Source: Mesorhizobium ciceri biovar biserrulae WSM1271
Lineage (GTDB): Bacteria > Pseudomonadota > Alphaproteobacteria > Rhizobiales > Rhizobiaceae
Assembly (NCBI RefSeq): GCF_000185905.1
Contig: NC_014923.1
Coordinates: 868,001 to 932,000, forward strand
Length of the DNA stretch: 64,000 bases
Direction of reading: 5' to 3'
Below the pieces are notes generated by a model. It did not search any database. It saw nothing but the letters and a program-made list of their open reading frames with translations, and was not told where the DNA came from. The translations under genes were made by a program, and so were the position numbers. Shown here in pieces: positions 33,489 through 44,465 of the stretch (the stretch's first letter is position 1; every line of letters begins with the position of its first letter).

Positions 33489-34600
33489 CGGACCGCACCC
33501 GCAATGAGCGCGCGCGGCACCAGCGCATAAAAATCCGCGGCATTGCGGACCACGCCGGCGATCTCGCCGGCGGCATCGCCCGAACCGGCGAACAGGTCGC
33601 CCCGCGCCGGCCCGGTGATGGCGGAGCCAGTGTCCTGCGCGATCATCAGGCGGCGGAATGGTTTTGCGTCGAAGGCGGCGAGCGTCGGCGCGTCGATGTA
33701 AAAGGGCGTGCCGAATGTGTGCAGCAGGCGGTCGACGGCGATCGAGCGGCCCGGCGTCAGCGGCACCTTGGCGGCGGCGATCGGACCAAGGGCAACGTCC
33801 TCGACATCGGCCGGGCGGAAGAAAATGTAGGAGCGGTTCTGCCACAGGATCTCGTCGACGCGGTCCGGATGCGCCTTGAACCAGGCGCGGATCGATTGCA
33901 TCGTCACTTCCGCCAGCGGGATCTCGCCAAGCTCGCTCAGGACCTTGCCGGGTCCGGTGAAGCGCTGGCCGGATTTGGCGGCATAGGTGACGCGGGCAAG
34001 CCGGCCGTCGGTCATGGCGAGGCGTGCGGCACCTTGCACGTGAATGAAGAAGGCATCGACCTTGTCCGCCAACCAGGCGATTTCCAGGCCCTTGCCATCA
34101 AGCGCGCCGCGCTCGATCTCGCCACGGTCATGATATTCGACCGGCCCGTTCGGCGTCTGGCGCGCGAAAGCGAGATAGGGGTCCAGGCCCGGCGGCCGGT
34201 TTGCGTCATCGATATCGACGAGATCGGCCGGGCGCGACAGCAGCGGCACCGAAAACCGGTCCGTGCGCACCGGTGACGCCTCGACTTGCGGTTCATAGAA
34301 ACCGGTGACGAGCCCATTTTCGGCAGGGATAAGCGCCGGGACAAAATGGCGCTCGAAGAAGGCGCGGGCCTCCCCGCGGGTCAAAACCGGCGACCGATTC
34401 GCCGGCGAAACGGTCCGGGCCTCGGCGTAGGCATCCGCAAAGGCGTCGAAGTCGACGCCGAGCGCGCCGCTGCGATAGGGTCTGGTCAGGACATGGAAGG
34501 CCGAGCGCCGAAAGGCGGCGAAGGCCGCCGAATGGTCGTCATCGTTCCAGCCGGGCAGATCGCCGAAGGCTTTCTCGACAAAAAGAGGCGATAGCGACAC
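33485..34600 (-). CDS. mltA: Membrane-bound lytic murein transglycosylase A
   Basis: A 371-residue MltA protein: FVPALIPAENGLVTGFYEPQVEAS, VDAFFIHVQGAARLAMTDGRLARVTYAAKSGQRF (MltA barrel) and the 3D domain RRLMIAQDTGSAITGPARGDLFAG with the catalytic-type Asp. It cleaves peptidoglycan glycan strands with anhydro-muramic acid formation. Translation probably begins at a GTG (34600). No lipoprotein signal is seen from this start, which is unusual for the family; other alphaproteobacterial copies also have short N-termini. It overlaps smr downstream and is 20 bp from the tim44-like gene. Confidence 0.93.
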   Translation of the reverse strand: MSLSPLFVEKAFGDLPGWNDDDHSAAFAAFRRSAFHVLTRPYRSGALGVDFDAFADAYAEARTVSPANRSPVLTRGEARAFFERHFVPALIPAENGLVTGFYEPQVEASPVRTDRFSVPLLSRPADLVDIDDANRPPGLDPYLAFARQTPNGPVEYHDRGEIERGALDGKGLEIAWLADKVDAFFIHVQGAARLAMTDGRLARVTYAAKSGQRFTGPGKVLSELGEIPLAEVTMQSIRAWFKAHPDRVDEILWQNRSYIFFRPADVEDVALGPIAAAKVPLTPGRSIAVDRLLHTFGTPFYIDAPTLAAFDAKPFRRLMIAQDTGSAITGPARGDLFAGSGDAAGEIAGVVRNAADFYALVPRALIAGAVR

Positions 34601-34621
34601 CGGAGCCTCGCCGCGTATTCC

Positions 34622-35329
34622 CTAGTCTTCTTCCTCGGTGGCGACGAGCTTCCAGTTCGGATCGCGCGAGCGCGTGTCACGGGCGAAGGTCCAGACATCC
34701 TTGACCTCGGCGACGGTTTCCGGGTCGCCGTCGATGACGGCACCGGCCTTGTCGCGGGTCGCCGAAATCAGCTCGCTGATGATGCGCAGCGTGACATGCG
34801 CCTCGCCGCCCTTCATCTCGGCCGAGACGATATCGGCCTTGTCGATGCCGACGAAGGAGGACTGGATCTTTTCCGCCTTGGCCTCGCGCTCGCCGATGGC
34901 GGCGACAAAACCGTCATAGACCTCGCGCGACAACAGGTTCTTCAGCGTTTTGCGATCGCCGTCGGCATAGGCCATGACGATCATCTCGTAAGCCATCTTG
35001 GCGCCGTCGACGAAACCCTTCGGCTCGAAGGACGGATCATTGTCCTTGATCGTGCGCAGGCCCTTGTTGAGGTCGGTATCGGGCTTGGCGAAAGCGTCGA
35101 TCGCGGCATAGGCGTCGGGAGCCGGCTCGCCTGGCGGACGCTTGCGCGGCAGCGAGACGACGTTTTCGGATTTCTGGGCGGCATCCTTGTCGCCGGTGCG
35201 AGCCGCCGAATAGGGATCGAAGGGCGGCCGTTCGCTGCCGGTGCGGCGGCCCAGCACATTGCGCAGCTGGAAAAAGATGACCACCGCCGCAATCAGGAAG
35301 AAAATCGTGCCGAAGTCGAAGAATCCCAT
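34622..35329 (-). CDS. Tim44-domain membrane protein (TimA-like)
   Basis: A 235-residue protein with a single N-terminal membrane anchor (GFFDFGTIFFLIAAVVIFFQLRNVLG) and a C-terminal Tim44/MBA1-like domain (about residues 85-230: FVDGAKMAYEMIVMAYADGDRKTLKNLLSREVYDGFVAAI; VKDVWTFARDTRSRDPNWKLVAT). It is the bacterial relative of the mitochondrial import factor Tim44; its role in bacteria is not settled. The ATG at 35329 is preferred to a TTG at 35341 because GGCGGAA precedes it at usual spacing. It lies divergent to fxsA. Confidence 0.9.
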   Translation of the reverse strand: MGFFDFGTIFFLIAAVVIFFQLRNVLGRRTGSERPPFDPYSAARTGDKDAAQKSENVVSLPRKRPPGEPAPDAYAAIDAFAKPDTDLNKGLRTIKDNDPSFEPKGFVDGAKMAYEMIVMAYADGDRKTLKNLLSREVYDGFVAAIGEREAKAEKIQSSFVGIDKADIVSAEMKGGEAHVTLRIISELISATRDKAGAVIDGDPETVAEVKDVWTFARDTRSRDPNWKLVATEEED

Positions 35330-35546
35330 ATCTTCCGCCAATCAATCCCTGCCCTGTGGCCGGACCGTCCGGCCTAACGGCCGCGGTCGCATAGCGTTCA
35401 ACATTCAAAGCATATAGAACGCAAGGCGCAATCATTCAAATCAAAGGCAGGCATACCTATCTAACAGCCTCGGTGCCAGCGGCGATTGCCAGTTGGCGGC
35501 CAAAACAATCAAAACGGTCATAACGATCGAAAAAGGTTGGCAAGAC

Positions 35547-36047
35547 TTGCGCGTTTCGTTGCTTCCCTTCTTTCTCCTTGCACTGCCGCTGCTGGAAATT
35601 GCCGGTTTCGTCATCGTCGGCCGCGAGGTCGGCGCGCTGGCGACGGTAGGCCTCGTGCTGGCCTCGAGCATCGCCGGCGTGCTTTTGCTCCGATACCAGG
35701 GTTTTGGTGTCATGGCCCGCATCCGCAACGAGATGGCCGCCGGCCAGAACCCCAGCCGCCACCTTGCGCACGGCGCCATGATCGTGGTTGCGGCAATCCT
35801 CCTGATCATCCCCGGCTTCATCACCGACATTATCGGCCTGCTGCTGTTCCTGCCGCCGTTGCGCGACTTTGCCTGGAGCCGGTTCAAGGGCCGCATTGTC
35901 GTCGCCACCGATTTCTCGACCGGCGGTTTTCGTGGCCGCCAGCGCGACAGGGTCATCGACCTCGAAGACGGCGACTATTCGCGCGAGGACGATCTGAAGC
36001 GCGGCCCGGATCACAACTCGCCGTGGCGCCGCCTGAAGGACGATTAA
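35547..36047 (+). CDS. fxsA: FxsA family membrane protein
   Basis: A protein of about 166 residues. The FxsA domain has four hydrophobic segments ([69 protein letters not shown]) with the conserved PLLEI and PGFITD motifs, and a charged cytoplasmic tail rich in Arg and Asp. The start is uncertain: a TTG at 35547 begins at the usual family N-terminus (LRVSLLPF) with AAGG upstream; the TTG at 35493 would add 18 residues. FxsA overproduction in E. coli relieves phage T7 exclusion by F plasmids; the normal role is unclear. Confidence 0.88.
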   Translation: MRVSLLPFFLLALPLLEIAGFVIVGREVGALATVGLVLASSIAGVLLLRYQGFGVMARIRNEMAAGQNPSRHLAHGAMIVVAAILLIIPGFITDIIGLLLFLPPLRDFAWSRFKGRIVVATDFSTGGFRGRQRDRVIDLEDGDYSREDDLKRGPDHNSPWRRLKDD

Positions 36048-36177
36048 CGCGCCGTCCCATCTCCATGCCGCAGCCGGGAAGCAAGGCGGCAAACCTTGTC
36101 TTGTCATCCCCGCCATGGTAGCGAACGCCCGATTTCAATTCGGTCAGCGACGCTGCCCAGGCAAGAGGACAAGGCTT

Positions 36178-36678
36178 ATGGCCAGCAAAGATGACGCGCC
36201 GGTCGGCGCAGCCAACGGAAACGGCAATGCGGCGCAGCCGTCGCTCAACGTTCTGGCGCAATATGTGAAGGACCTGTCCTTCGAAAGCCCCGGCGCGCCG
36301 AATTCGCTGCGCGGCCGCGACAAGGCGCCGGGCATCGCCATCAATGTCAACGTCAACGCCAACCCGCTCTCCGACAAGCAGTTCGACGTCAATCTGACGC
36401 TCAACGCCAAGGCGTCCTTCGACCAGGAAGTGCTGTTCAATGTCGAGCTGGTCTATGGCGGCGTGTTCGCCATCGCAGGCTTTCCGCAGGAACACATGCT
36501 GCCGATCCTGTTCATCGAATGCCCGCGTCTTTTGTTCCCGTTCGCCCGCCAGATCATCGCCGAGGCAACCCGCAATGGCGGCTTCCCGCCGCTGATGCTC
36601 GACCCGATCGACTTCGCGCAGATGTTCCAGCAGAAGCTGGCGGAGGACCAGGCGTCGTCGAAGGTCCAGGTGAGCTGA
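36178..36678 (+). CDS. secB: Protein-export chaperone SecB
   Basis: A 166-residue Sec[113 protein letters not shown]. It keeps precursor proteins unfolded and delivers them to SecA. The N-terminal 15-residue Ala/Asn/Gly-rich leader is an alphaproteobacterial feature. A terminator hairpin follows the stop. Confidence 0.97.
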   Translation: MASKDDAPVGAANGNGNAAQPSLNVLAQYVKDLSFESPGAPNSLRGRDKAPGIAINVNVNANPLSDKQFDVNLTLNAKASFDQEVLFNVELVYGGVFAIAGFPQEHMLPILFIECPRLLFPFARQIIAEATRNGGFPPLMLDPIDFAQMFQQKLAEDQASSKVQVS

Positions 36679-36700
36679 GGGCTGCCTGCCACGGATTGTG

Positions 36701-36730
36701 AAAAGCCCGGCCTTGCGCCGGGTTTTTTGT
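36701..36730 (+). terminator. Intrinsic terminator after secB
   Basis: AAAGCCCGGCCTTGCGCCGG followed by GTTTTTTG: a CCCGGC/GCCGGG stem and a T-run on the plus strand, 22 bp after the secB stop. This is the clearest rho-independent terminator in the window. Confidence 0.85.
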
Positions 36731-36797
36731 TTTGGGCGGGACGATTGAGGCGCCGGCAGGGCAGAGGGGGGCGCCAAGGATCGCCAACGGGACGATT

Positions 36798-37499
36798 TTA
36801 ATTCCGGAGAACCTTCAGCCACAGCGCCTTTTCACCCAATGTCCCGACCATGCCGGCGTGCGCGGCACGTTCGGCTTCTGTCACGCGCGGCGGCAGTGGC
36901 GCCGGGCGCGGGGCGACGACGATTTCGATCTGGCGGACATTCTCGCCCTGGGCCGGCGCGGTGGCGCTGTCGAGGATGAGGGCCGCCTGCTTGCCGCCGA
37001 TCAGCTCGATATAGACCTCGGCCAGCAATTCGGAATCGAGCAGGGCGCCGTGCTTGGTGCGCTTGGTGTTGTCGATGCCGTAGCGCCGGCAGAGTGCATC
37101 GAGCGAATTAGGACCCATCGGGTGCTTGCGGCGCGCCAGCGCCAGCGTGTCGACGACGACGCCGTTGTCGATGACAGGGTGACCCAGCCGGCCGAATTCG
37201 ACGTTGAGGAAGCCGACATCGAAAGTGGCGTTGTGGGCGACCAGCTTGGCGCCGTCGGTAAAGTCCAGCCACTCCTGCACGATCTCGGCAAAGGTCGGCT
37301 TGCCCGCGAGGTCCGCCGCGCTGATGCCGTGCACCGCCTGTGCCTCGACATGGATCGCGCGGCCTTGCGGGTTGATGTAGTGGTGGAAGGTCCTGCCGGT
37401 CGGAAAACGGTTGACCAGTTCGACGCCGCCCAGCTCGATCACGCGGTCGTCGCGCGAATCGAGGCCGGTGGTTTCCGTGTCGAAGATGATCTCACGCAT
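36798..37499 (-). CDS. dnaQ: DNA polymerase III epsilon subunit (3'-5' proofreading exonuclease)
   Basis: A 233-residue DEDDh exonuclease. ExoI is at residues 5-13 (IFDTETTGL, Asp7 and Glu9), ExoII in WLDFTDGAKLVAHNATFDVGFLN and ExoIII in LLDSELLAEVYIEL; HGALLDS carries the His of the DEDDh type. It proofreads for the replicative polymerase. The C-terminal tail, which binds the alpha subunit, is present. It is followed downstream by secB in convergent orientation. Closest neighbours upstream are coaE-aroE-maf on the same strand, the usual Rhizobiales order. Confidence 0.96.
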   Translation of the reverse strand: MREIIFDTETTGLDSRDDRVIELGGVELVNRFPTGRTFHHYINPQGRAIHVEAQAVHGISAADLAGKPTFAEIVQEWLDFTDGAKLVAHNATFDVGFLNVEFGRLGHPVIDNGVVVDTLALARRKHPMGPNSLDALCRRYGIDNTKRTKHGALLDSELLAEVYIELIGGKQAALILDSATAPAQGENVRQIEIVVAPRPAPLPPRVTEAERAAHAGMVGTLGEKALWLKVLRN

Positions 37500-37614
37500 C
37501 GAATCAGTCGCTCCAAAGGAGCAGAATCGTGAGAGCGGAACAAAATGGCAATGAGAAACTATGATGGCCAGGGCAATCGCACAGGTTTGCGCCGCCCCTC
37601 ATCGCCCTGCACCT

Positions 37615-37656
37615 TTCCTCTCCCCCGTCGATCGGGGGAGAGGTGTCGAGCGAAGC
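37615..37656. repeat. Family-B repeat (single, truncated)
   Basis: CCTCTCCCCCGTCGATCGGG plus GGAGAGGTGTCGAGCGAAGC in the gap between dnaQ and coaE; the usual GGAGTGGGGG end is missing. Confidence 0.7.
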
Positions 37657-37709
37657 CGGCAGGCAGATAAGCGGCTCTCACATCGACAGCTGGCGGTCGA
37701 GCGGTGGGC

Positions 37710-38309
37710 TCAACCACCTGGCTTGCCAACCCCTATCAGCTGGCTGATGATTGCAGCGACCTCCGCCCGCGCGGCGTCCATCCCCTGGCCGGTGTCGACG
37801 ATGAAATCGGCCTGACGGCGCTTTTCCGCATCCGGCACCTGCTTGGCCAGGATCGACGCCAGCTTTTCCTCCGTCATGCCGGGCCGTGCCAGCACGCGTT
37901 CGCGCTGGGTCTCGGCCGGGGCGGTGACGACGACGACCTTGTCGACGCGGTTGCGGCCGCCGGTTTCGAACAGCAGGGGGATATCGAGGACGGCGATCGG
38001 CGCGCCTGATCCACGATGCCTGGCCAGAAAGGCATCGGCATCGGCGCGCACCAGCGGGTGGATGATGGTCTCCAGCCGCTTCAGCGCCGCGGCATCGCCG
38101 AGCACGCGCGCGCCAAGTTTGGCACGATCGACCACGCCGGCGGATGTGGTGCCGGGAAAGGCGGCCTCGACCAGGGGGGCTGCCTTGCCCGCGTAGAGGC
38201 GATGCACCGTCTCGTCGGAATCATGGACCGGCACGCCGGCCTCGGCAAACATTTTTGCCGTGGTCGACTTGCCCATGCCGATCGAGCCGGTGAGGCCGAG
38301 CACGATCAT
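37710..38309 (-). CDS. coaE: Dephospho-CoA kinase
   Basis: A 199-residue P-loop kinase with Walker [14 protein letters not shown] at residues 5-17, then [10 protein letters not shown], the hallmark [17 protein letters not shown] (IHPLVR) and [23 protein letters not shown]. It phosphorylates dephospho-CoA, the last step of CoA synthesis. Its ATG overlaps the aroE stop by 4 bp (38306-38309). Confidence 0.96.
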   Translation of the reverse strand: MIVLGLTGSIGMGKSTTAKMFAEAGVPVHDSDETVHRLYAGKAAPLVEAAFPGTTSAGVVDRAKLGARVLGDAAALKRLETIIHPLVRADADAFLARHRGSGAPIAVLDIPLLFETGGRNRVDKVVVVTAPAETQRERVLARPGMTEEKLASILAKQVPDAEKRRQADFIVDTGQGMDAARAEVAAIISQLIGVGKPGG

Positions 38310-39148
38310 GGCTTCGGCACCAGATCGGCGACGATCAGGGCCCGGAGTTCGGCCGTCACCCGCGGCCTGATGCCGAACCAGCGCTCGAAGCCAGGCACGG
38401 CCTGATGCAGCAGCATGCCAAGACCGTCGACCGTCTTCAGATTTCGCGCGCGGGCGGCCGCGAGCAGCGGCGTCTCCAGCGGCACATAGACGATGTCGGT
38501 GACGATGGCATGGTCGGGCAGCCGGGCGGGATCCGCCGACAGGCCTTCATTGCCATGCATGCCGAGTGCGGTGGTGTTGACCAGCAGGCCGGCATCGCCG
38601 AGCAGTTCGTTGGTCGCCGCCATGCCATGCGCCGAGACACCGGTGCCGAAACGATCGCGCAATTCCTGCGCTCGGGCCAGAGTGCGGTTGACGATGCGGA
38701 TGTCGGCAACGCCGCGCTCCTTCAGCGCATGGATGACGGCGCGCGACGCGCCGCCGGCGCCGAGCACCACCGCCGGACCCTTGCTTGCCCAGCCCGGTGC
38801 ATGATCGTCGAGGTTGGCGGCAAAGCCGTGACCGTCAGTGTTGCCGCCCCACAGGACGCCGTCCTCGAACCACAACGTGTTGACGGCGCCGATTTCTTGC
38901 GCCGCCTGGTCGCGGCGTTCGGCCAATGCGAAGGCCGCTTCCTTGTGCGGGATGGTGATGTTGCCGCCGCGGTAATTGTTTGCCTGCAATGTTTCCACGA
39001 ACACGGCAAAGTCTTGCGGCGCGACATCGATGGCCTGGTAGCTTCCGTCGATGCCATGTTTGGCCAGCCAGTGGCCATGGATCTTCGGCGAGCGCGAATG
39101 CTTGACCGGATGGCCCGACACGAAGGCTTTTTTCGACGCCTCAGCCAT
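38306..39148 (-). CDS. aroE: Shikimate dehydrogenase (NADP)
   Basis: A 280-residue Aro[19 protein letters not shown] binds shikimate; NITIPHKE carries the catalytic Lys69, and the catalytic Asp is in [10 protein letters not shown]. The NADP site [13 protein letters not shown] and IVNRT follow. It reduces 3-dehydroshikimate in aromatic amino acid synthesis. The start at 39148 overlaps the maf stop by 8 bp; a start at 39205 in the same frame would lie inside maf and is rejected. Confidence 0.96.
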   Translation of the reverse strand: MAEASKKAFVSGHPVKHSRSPKIHGHWLAKHGIDGSYQAIDVAPQDFAVFVETLQANNYRGGNITIPHKEAAFALAERRDQAAQEIGAVNTLWFEDGVLWGGNTDGHGFAANLDDHAPGWASKGPAVVLGAGGASRAVIHALKERGVADIRIVNRTLARAQELRDRFGTGVSAHGMAATNELLGDAGLLVNTTALGMHGNEGLSADPARLPDHAIVTDIVYVPLETPLLAAARARNLKTVDGLGMLLHQAVPGFERWFGIRPRVTAELRALIVADLVPKP

Positions 39149-39740
39149 CGATCGCCCCCAGGTCTCGCAGTTCGGCCAGCAGCGGCAACAGCGGCAGGCC
39201 GACAATGGTGAAATGATCGCCCTCGATTTTCTCGAACAATTGAATGCCTTCGCCTTCGATCTGATAGGCGCCGACGCTTCCCAGCGCCTTGGCGCCGACG
39301 CGGGCGAGGTGGCGGCCGATGAAGGCGGGATCGAGCTTGCGCATGGTCATCGAAGCGATGCCGACATGCCGCCACAGAACCTTGCCGTCGCGAACCAGCA
39401 CGGCGGCGCTGTTCAACTGATGGGTCTTGCCCGACAGCGCCAGCAAATGACGGCGGGCACCCTCCATGTCACCCGGCTTGTGGAACACCTCGTCGCCGAG
39501 CGACAGCGTCTGGTCGCAGCCCAGCACCAGGGCGCCCGGCCTGCGCTCGCTGACTTCGGTCGCCTTAGCCTCGGCCAGCACCAGGGCGACGTCCTCGGGC
39601 GAGACGCCGCTATCCTGCAAAGGCGACTCGAGCGCGCGCTCGTCGACATCGGCCGGCACCGCCTCGACATCGATGCCGGCATTGACCAGCATCGCCTTGC
39701 GGAACGGACTGCCGGAAGCGAGGATAAGTTTTTCGGTCAT
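39141..39740 (-). CDS. maf: Maf-family nucleotide pyrophosphatase
   Basis: A 199-residue Maf protein. The substrate motif is [14 protein letters not shown] near the N-terminus and the catalytic loop [19 protein letters not shown] has Asp76. Maf proteins hydrolyse modified or canonical nucleoside triphosphates. The CDQTL loop suggests the YceF-like subgroup acting on 7-methyl-GTP, a suggestion from memory. It is first in the maf-aroE-coaE overlapping operon. Confidence 0.92.
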   Translation of the reverse strand: MTEKLILASGSPFRKAMLVNAGIDVEAVPADVDERALESPLQDSGVSPEDVALVLAEAKATEVSERRPGALVLGCDQTLSLGDEVFHKPGDMEGARRHLLALSGKTHQLNSAAVLVRDGKVLWRHVGIASMTMRKLDPAFIGRHLARVGAKALGSVGAYQIEGEGIQLFEKIEGDHFTIVGLPLLPLLAELRDLGAIDG

Positions 39741-39771
39741 GCTGATTCACCCATGTTGGCGCTCCGTCACG

Positions 39772-39954
39772 CACCCCTCATCCGACCGAGCTTCGCTCGG
39801 CCACCTTCTCCCACAAGGGGAGAAGGGAAGTCCCGCGCGTACGCCGCTGCAAATCGCCAACTGGCGGTATCTTGCGGAGACGACGGTGCCACGTTCTTCC
39901 TTCTCCCCTTGTGGGAGAAGGTGGCCTCGCGAAGCGAGGTCGGATGAGGGGTGC
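39772..39954. repeat. Inverted pair of family-A repeats between maf and the PPSR gene
   Basis: Facing family-A copies at 39772-39828 and 39899-39954 fill the 238-bp gap between two same-strand genes. The arms can pair over about 55 bp. They separate the maf-aroE-coaE operon from the upstream regulatory kinase gene. Confidence 0.85.
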
Positions 39955-39978
39955 TGGTGCTCACTTATCTTACCTGCC

Positions 39979-40800
39979 CTATCTATTCTTCCCCCGCAGG
40001 GCAACGATGGCCGCCGCCGTTTCCTCGATCGAGCGGCGGCTGACGTCGATCATCGGCCAGCCATGGCGCGTGCAGATCTTACGGGCGTAGGCGAGCTCTT
40101 CGCTGATCGCCGCGCGATCGACATAGTCTGATGCCTCATACGAGCTGCTGTTGCCGAGGATGCGGTTTTGCCGGACGTGCGAGATGCGCTCGGCGGTGGC
40201 GATCAGCCCGACGATGAGCGGCTTGCTGGCGGCAACCAGGCTTTCCGGCACCGGCACACCGAGCACGATCGGGATGTTGGCGGTCTTGATGCCGCGGTTG
40301 GCGAGGTAGATGCTGGTCGGCGTCTTCGACGTGCGAGAAATGCCGATCAGCACGACATCGGCATCGTCCATGTTGAGCGGCAGCTGGCCGTCATCATGGT
40401 CCATGGTGAAATTGAGCGCATCGATGCGGCGGAAATATTCGGCGTCGAGAACATGCTGGGCGCCGACGCGGCGGCCGGCGGGGGTGCCGAGATAGGACTG
40501 GAACACGGTCAGCACCGGCTCCAGCACCGACACACAGGGCAGGCCCATGGCCGCGCAGCGCTCGTCGATGCCGCGCGCCAGCTTCTGGTCCACGACCGTA
40601 TAGAGGATGATGCCCGGCTCTTCCTCTATGTCCTCGAACACCTTCGCCACCTGCTTTTCGGTGCGGATAAGCGGATAGATATGCTCGATGGCGCGCGCAT
40701 CCTTGTATTGTGCCGAAGCCGCCCGGCCGGCGGCGAGCAGCGTTTCGCCGGTCGCGTCGGAAATCAGGTGCAGGTGGAAGAAGCTCTGGGGTTTGTTCAC
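39979..40800 (-). CDS. Pyruvate, phosphate dikinase / PEP synthase regulatory protein (kinase-pyrophosphorylase, DUF299)
   Basis: A 273-residue PPSR protein. [22 protein letters not shown] is the family start; [34 protein letters not shown] is the conserved P-loop-like region, followed by [17 protein letters not shown]. It phosphorylates (with ADP) and dephosphorylates a threonine of PPDK or PEP synthase. The GTG at 40800 with AGGTGA five bases before it is preferred to an ATG at 40893, which would place 31 atypical residues in the origin region. As in Caulobacter, this gene and hemE flank the candidate chromosomal origin. Confidence 0.92.
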   Translation of the reverse strand: MNKPQSFFHLHLISDATGETLLAAGRAASAQYKDARAIEHIYPLIRTEKQVAKVFEDIEEEPGIILYTVVDQKLARGIDERCAAMGLPCVSVLEPVLTVFQSYLGTPAGRRVGAQHVLDAEYFRRIDALNFTMDHDDGQLPLNMDDADVVLIGISRTSKTPTSIYLANRGIKTANIPIVLGVPVPESLVAASKPLIVGLIATAERISHVRQNRILGNSSSYEASDYVDRAAISEELAYARKICTRHGWPMIDVSRRSIEETAAAIVALRGKNR

Positions 40801-41204
40801 AGGGGTCACCTGGGGCTGTGGGCTTCTGTGGATAAAGCGGGATGAAAAGAGGGATCGGTCGGAGGCGACTGTATCAGATGGCAGTTTGTCCACAATTCGA
40901 TGCGCTGTCAGCTTCGTCGGGCGACTGGGGACAAGTTTGGGGACGGCTTTTTTCGCCTACAGTCCGTCCACAGGACCTGCCTTTCACCGCTCTGCCTAAC
41001 GCTTTGACTCGATTGATCGATTCCGACCTATCCCCAGAACCCTACATCTGGGAAAAAGAAGCACGCGACAATATGTTGGCTGGTGTTTTCCGGGGCAAAG
41101 CGGGACAGGTGGCAATCACCAGAACCAACAGACTCTTAGAATCAGAAGAATCTTAGATATAAGAATCTTTGATTTTAGAAGAGGCCGGGAGAAGCGAGCG
41201 CTCG
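40801..41204. other. Candidate chromosomal replication origin (oriC)
   Basis: This 404-bp gene-free gap between the divergent PPSR and hemE genes has a perfect DnaA box TGTGGATAA at 40827-40835, weaker boxes TTGTCCACA (40886-40894), CCGTCCACA (40964-40972) and CTATCCCCA (41028-41036), and an AT-rich stretch with repeated AGAATC/CTTAGA units at about 41126-41180. Six GANTC (CcrM) sites fall within 41006-41167, four of them in 37 bp. hemE-adjacent origins are established in Caulobacter and assumed in other alphaproteobacteria. The parS/parAB region is about 7-10 kb away, as expected. Confidence 0.75.
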
Positions 41205-42236
41205 ATGCCCCAGAACCGGATCATGCTGGATGTCCTGAAGGGCAAGGCTCATTTTCCGCCTCCGCTCTGGATGATGCGTCAGGCAGGGCGTTATCTGCCG
41301 GAGTATCGGGAGACACGCAGGCGAGCAGGCTCGTTCCTCGATCTCTGCTATGATCCAGACCTTGCCGTCGAAGTGACCTTGCAGCCGATCGAGCGCTTCG
41401 GCTTCGATGCTTCGATCCTGTTTTCCGATATCCTTGTCGTTCCGCATGCGCTTGGCCGTGACGTCCGTTTCGAAGAGGGCAGAGGGCCGCTGCTGACGCC
41501 GATCACCGCGCCGGAGATTCTGGCTCTGGAGGGCAAGGTGTTTCACGTGAATCTTGAACCGGTCTACGAGACGGTTCGCCGGTTGCGGGCCAAATTGCCC
41601 GACGAGACAACCCTGATCGGCTTCTGCGGCGCGCCGTGGACGGTGGCGACCTACATGATTGCCGGCCATGGCACGCCCGACCAGGCGCCGGCGCGGCTCT
41701 TTGCCTATCGCGAGCCGGTGGCCTTTCAACGATTGCTGAAGGTGCTTGCCGAACATTCGGCCGCCTATCTCATCCGCCAGATCGAGGCGGGCGCGGATGT
41801 GGTGCAGATTTTCGATTCCTGGTCCGGCGTGCTGGACGATGAAACTTTCGATTTGTTCTGCGTTCAGCCGATGGCCGAGATCGTTGGCCGGGTGCGGGCG
41901 GTTTATCCCGATGTCCCGATCATCGGTTTTCCCAAAGGCGCCGGTTCGCGCTACCGGACCTATCGACAGAAGACCGGCGTGACGGCGCTGGGCATCGACT
42001 GGACGGTGCCCCTGATCGCGGCGAAGGAATTGCAGCGCTCGGGTGCGGTTCAGGGCAATCTCGATCCCTTGCGGCTCGTGGCTGGCGGCAAGGCGCTGTC
42101 GGATGGCGTCGAGGCGATCCTGAGAGCGCTGGGAGACGGGCCGCTGATCTTCAACCTCGGTCACGGCATCACGCCGGAGACGCCGATCGCCCATGTCGAG
42201 GCGATGGTGAAACAGGTGCGGAGCGCGACACGCTGA
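41205..42236 (+). CDS. hemE: Uroporphyrinogen decarboxylase
   Basis: A 343-residue Hem[19 protein letters not shown] is the signature; [14 protein letters not shown] carries the catalytic-type Asp; [14 protein letters not shown] and [12 protein letters not shown] follow. It converts uroporphyrinogen III to coproporphyrinogen III in heme synthesis. The ATG at 41205 is the family start; the TTG at 41169 lies in the AT-rich origin segment. The stop and the hemJ start share one base (TGATG), so the two are coupled. Confidence 0.97.
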   Translation: MPQNRIMLDVLKGKAHFPPPLWMMRQAGRYLPEYRETRRRAGSFLDLCYDPDLAVEVTLQPIERFGFDASILFSDILVVPHALGRDVRFEEGRGPLLTPITAPEILALEGKVFHVNLEPVYETVRRLRAKLPDETTLIGFCGAPWTVATYMIAGHGTPDQAPARLFAYREPVAFQRLLKVLAEHSAAYLIRQIEAGADVVQIFDSWSGVLDDETFDLFCVQPMAEIVGRVRAVYPDVPIIGFPKGAGSRYRTYRQKTGVTALGIDWTVPLIAAKELQRSGAVQGNLDPLRLVAGGKALSDGVEAILRALGDGPLIFNLGHGITPETPIAHVEAMVKQVRSATR

Positions 42237-42772
42237 TGGCTCAGATGAACAACACGAACAGCACCGGCCAGGCGTTGATGCGCATGATATCAGGTATCGC
42301 CGTGCTGATCGTTTTCACCGCGCTTTTGTATTTCGCGGCACCCGACAGTTTTTACCCCTGGGCCAAGGCGATCCATATCCTCGCCGTCATCTCGTGGATG
42401 GCGGGCATGCTCTATCTGCCGCGGCTGCTGGTCTACCACACCGATGCCGAGAAGGGCTCGGTGCAGTCGGAAACCTTCAAGGTGATGGAGCGGCGCCTGC
42501 TGCGCGGCATCATCAACCCGGCGATGATCGTCACCTGGGTGTTCGGCCTGTGGCTCGCCTGGAAGGGTTTCGGTTTCCAGGGCGGCTGGCTGCACGCCAA
42601 GATCGGAGCGGTGCTTTTGCTGTCGGCCATGCATGGCTATCTGGCCGGTGCGGTGCGCAAATTCGCCGAGGACCGTAATGAAAAACCGGCCAGGCACTGG
42701 CGGATGGTCAACGAGATCCCCACATTGCTGATGATCGCAATCGTCATCCTGGTGGTGGTCAAGCCGTTTTGA
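42236..42772 (+). CDS. hemJ: Protoporphyrinogen IX oxidase HemJ
   Basis: A 178-residue membrane protein with about four helices: SFYPWAKAIHILAVISWMAGMLYLPRLLVYHTDA carries the conserved His and Lys region, RRLLRGIINPAMIVTWVFGLWLAW and HAKIGAVLLLSAMHGYLAGAVRKF complete the HemJ pattern. It catalyses the penultimate heme step in bacteria lacking HemG/HemY. Overlap with hemE by one base fits a heme operon. The N-terminal 20 residues before the first helix are hydrophilic. Confidence 0.94.
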   Translation: MAQMNNTNSTGQALMRMISGIAVLIVFTALLYFAAPDSFYPWAKAIHILAVISWMAGMLYLPRLLVYHTDAEKGSVQSETFKVMERRLLRGIINPAMIVTWVFGLWLAWKGFGFQGGWLHAKIGAVLLLSAMHGYLAGAVRKFAEDRNEKPARHWRMVNEIPTLLMIAIVILVVVKPF

Positions 42773-43001
42773 TGCATGTCGTCCAAAAACGGCCAGGAGA
42801 CTGCGACAGGCATTGATGCGTTTAGGCCTTCATAGGCCATGCAAAACGCAGCTTGCTCTTTCACCCGACCGACGATAAAAGACGGGTCTTCCTTCCCGTC
42901 ATGCGCCGCCCCTCGTTGTTTTCGGCCGCGCCCGGCATTTGTCGCATCCCGCCGATATTTTCCCAAAGCCTACCCAGACTCCATCTATTCAAGGTCCGTC
43001 T

Positions 43002-44267
<1,266 letters not shown>

Positions 44268-44289
44268 GGGGATGGGGTAGCGATCCTTC

Positions 44290-44447
44290 GCGCCCCCCTC
44301 TGCCCTGCCGGGCATCTCCCCTCTAGGGGGAGATTACGCCCTTGGTCGCTTTCGGCAATTATCAACGCCGTGAGGTGAACGGAACAGCGAAGCTGCCGAT
44401 CTCCCCACTTGAGGGGAGATGGCCGGTAGGCCAGAGGGGGCGTCTCT
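44290..44447. repeat. Inverted pair of family-C repeats between rho and the YyaL-like gene
   Basis: Facing family-C units at about 44290-44340 and 44398-44447 (CCCCCCTCTGCCCTGCCGGG..., then CTCCCCACTTGAGGGGAGAT...) occupy the gap between two converging genes and could act as a shared bidirectional 3' hairpin. Confidence 0.8.
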
Positions 44448-44465
44448 CGCCGGCGGTTAGCAAAA

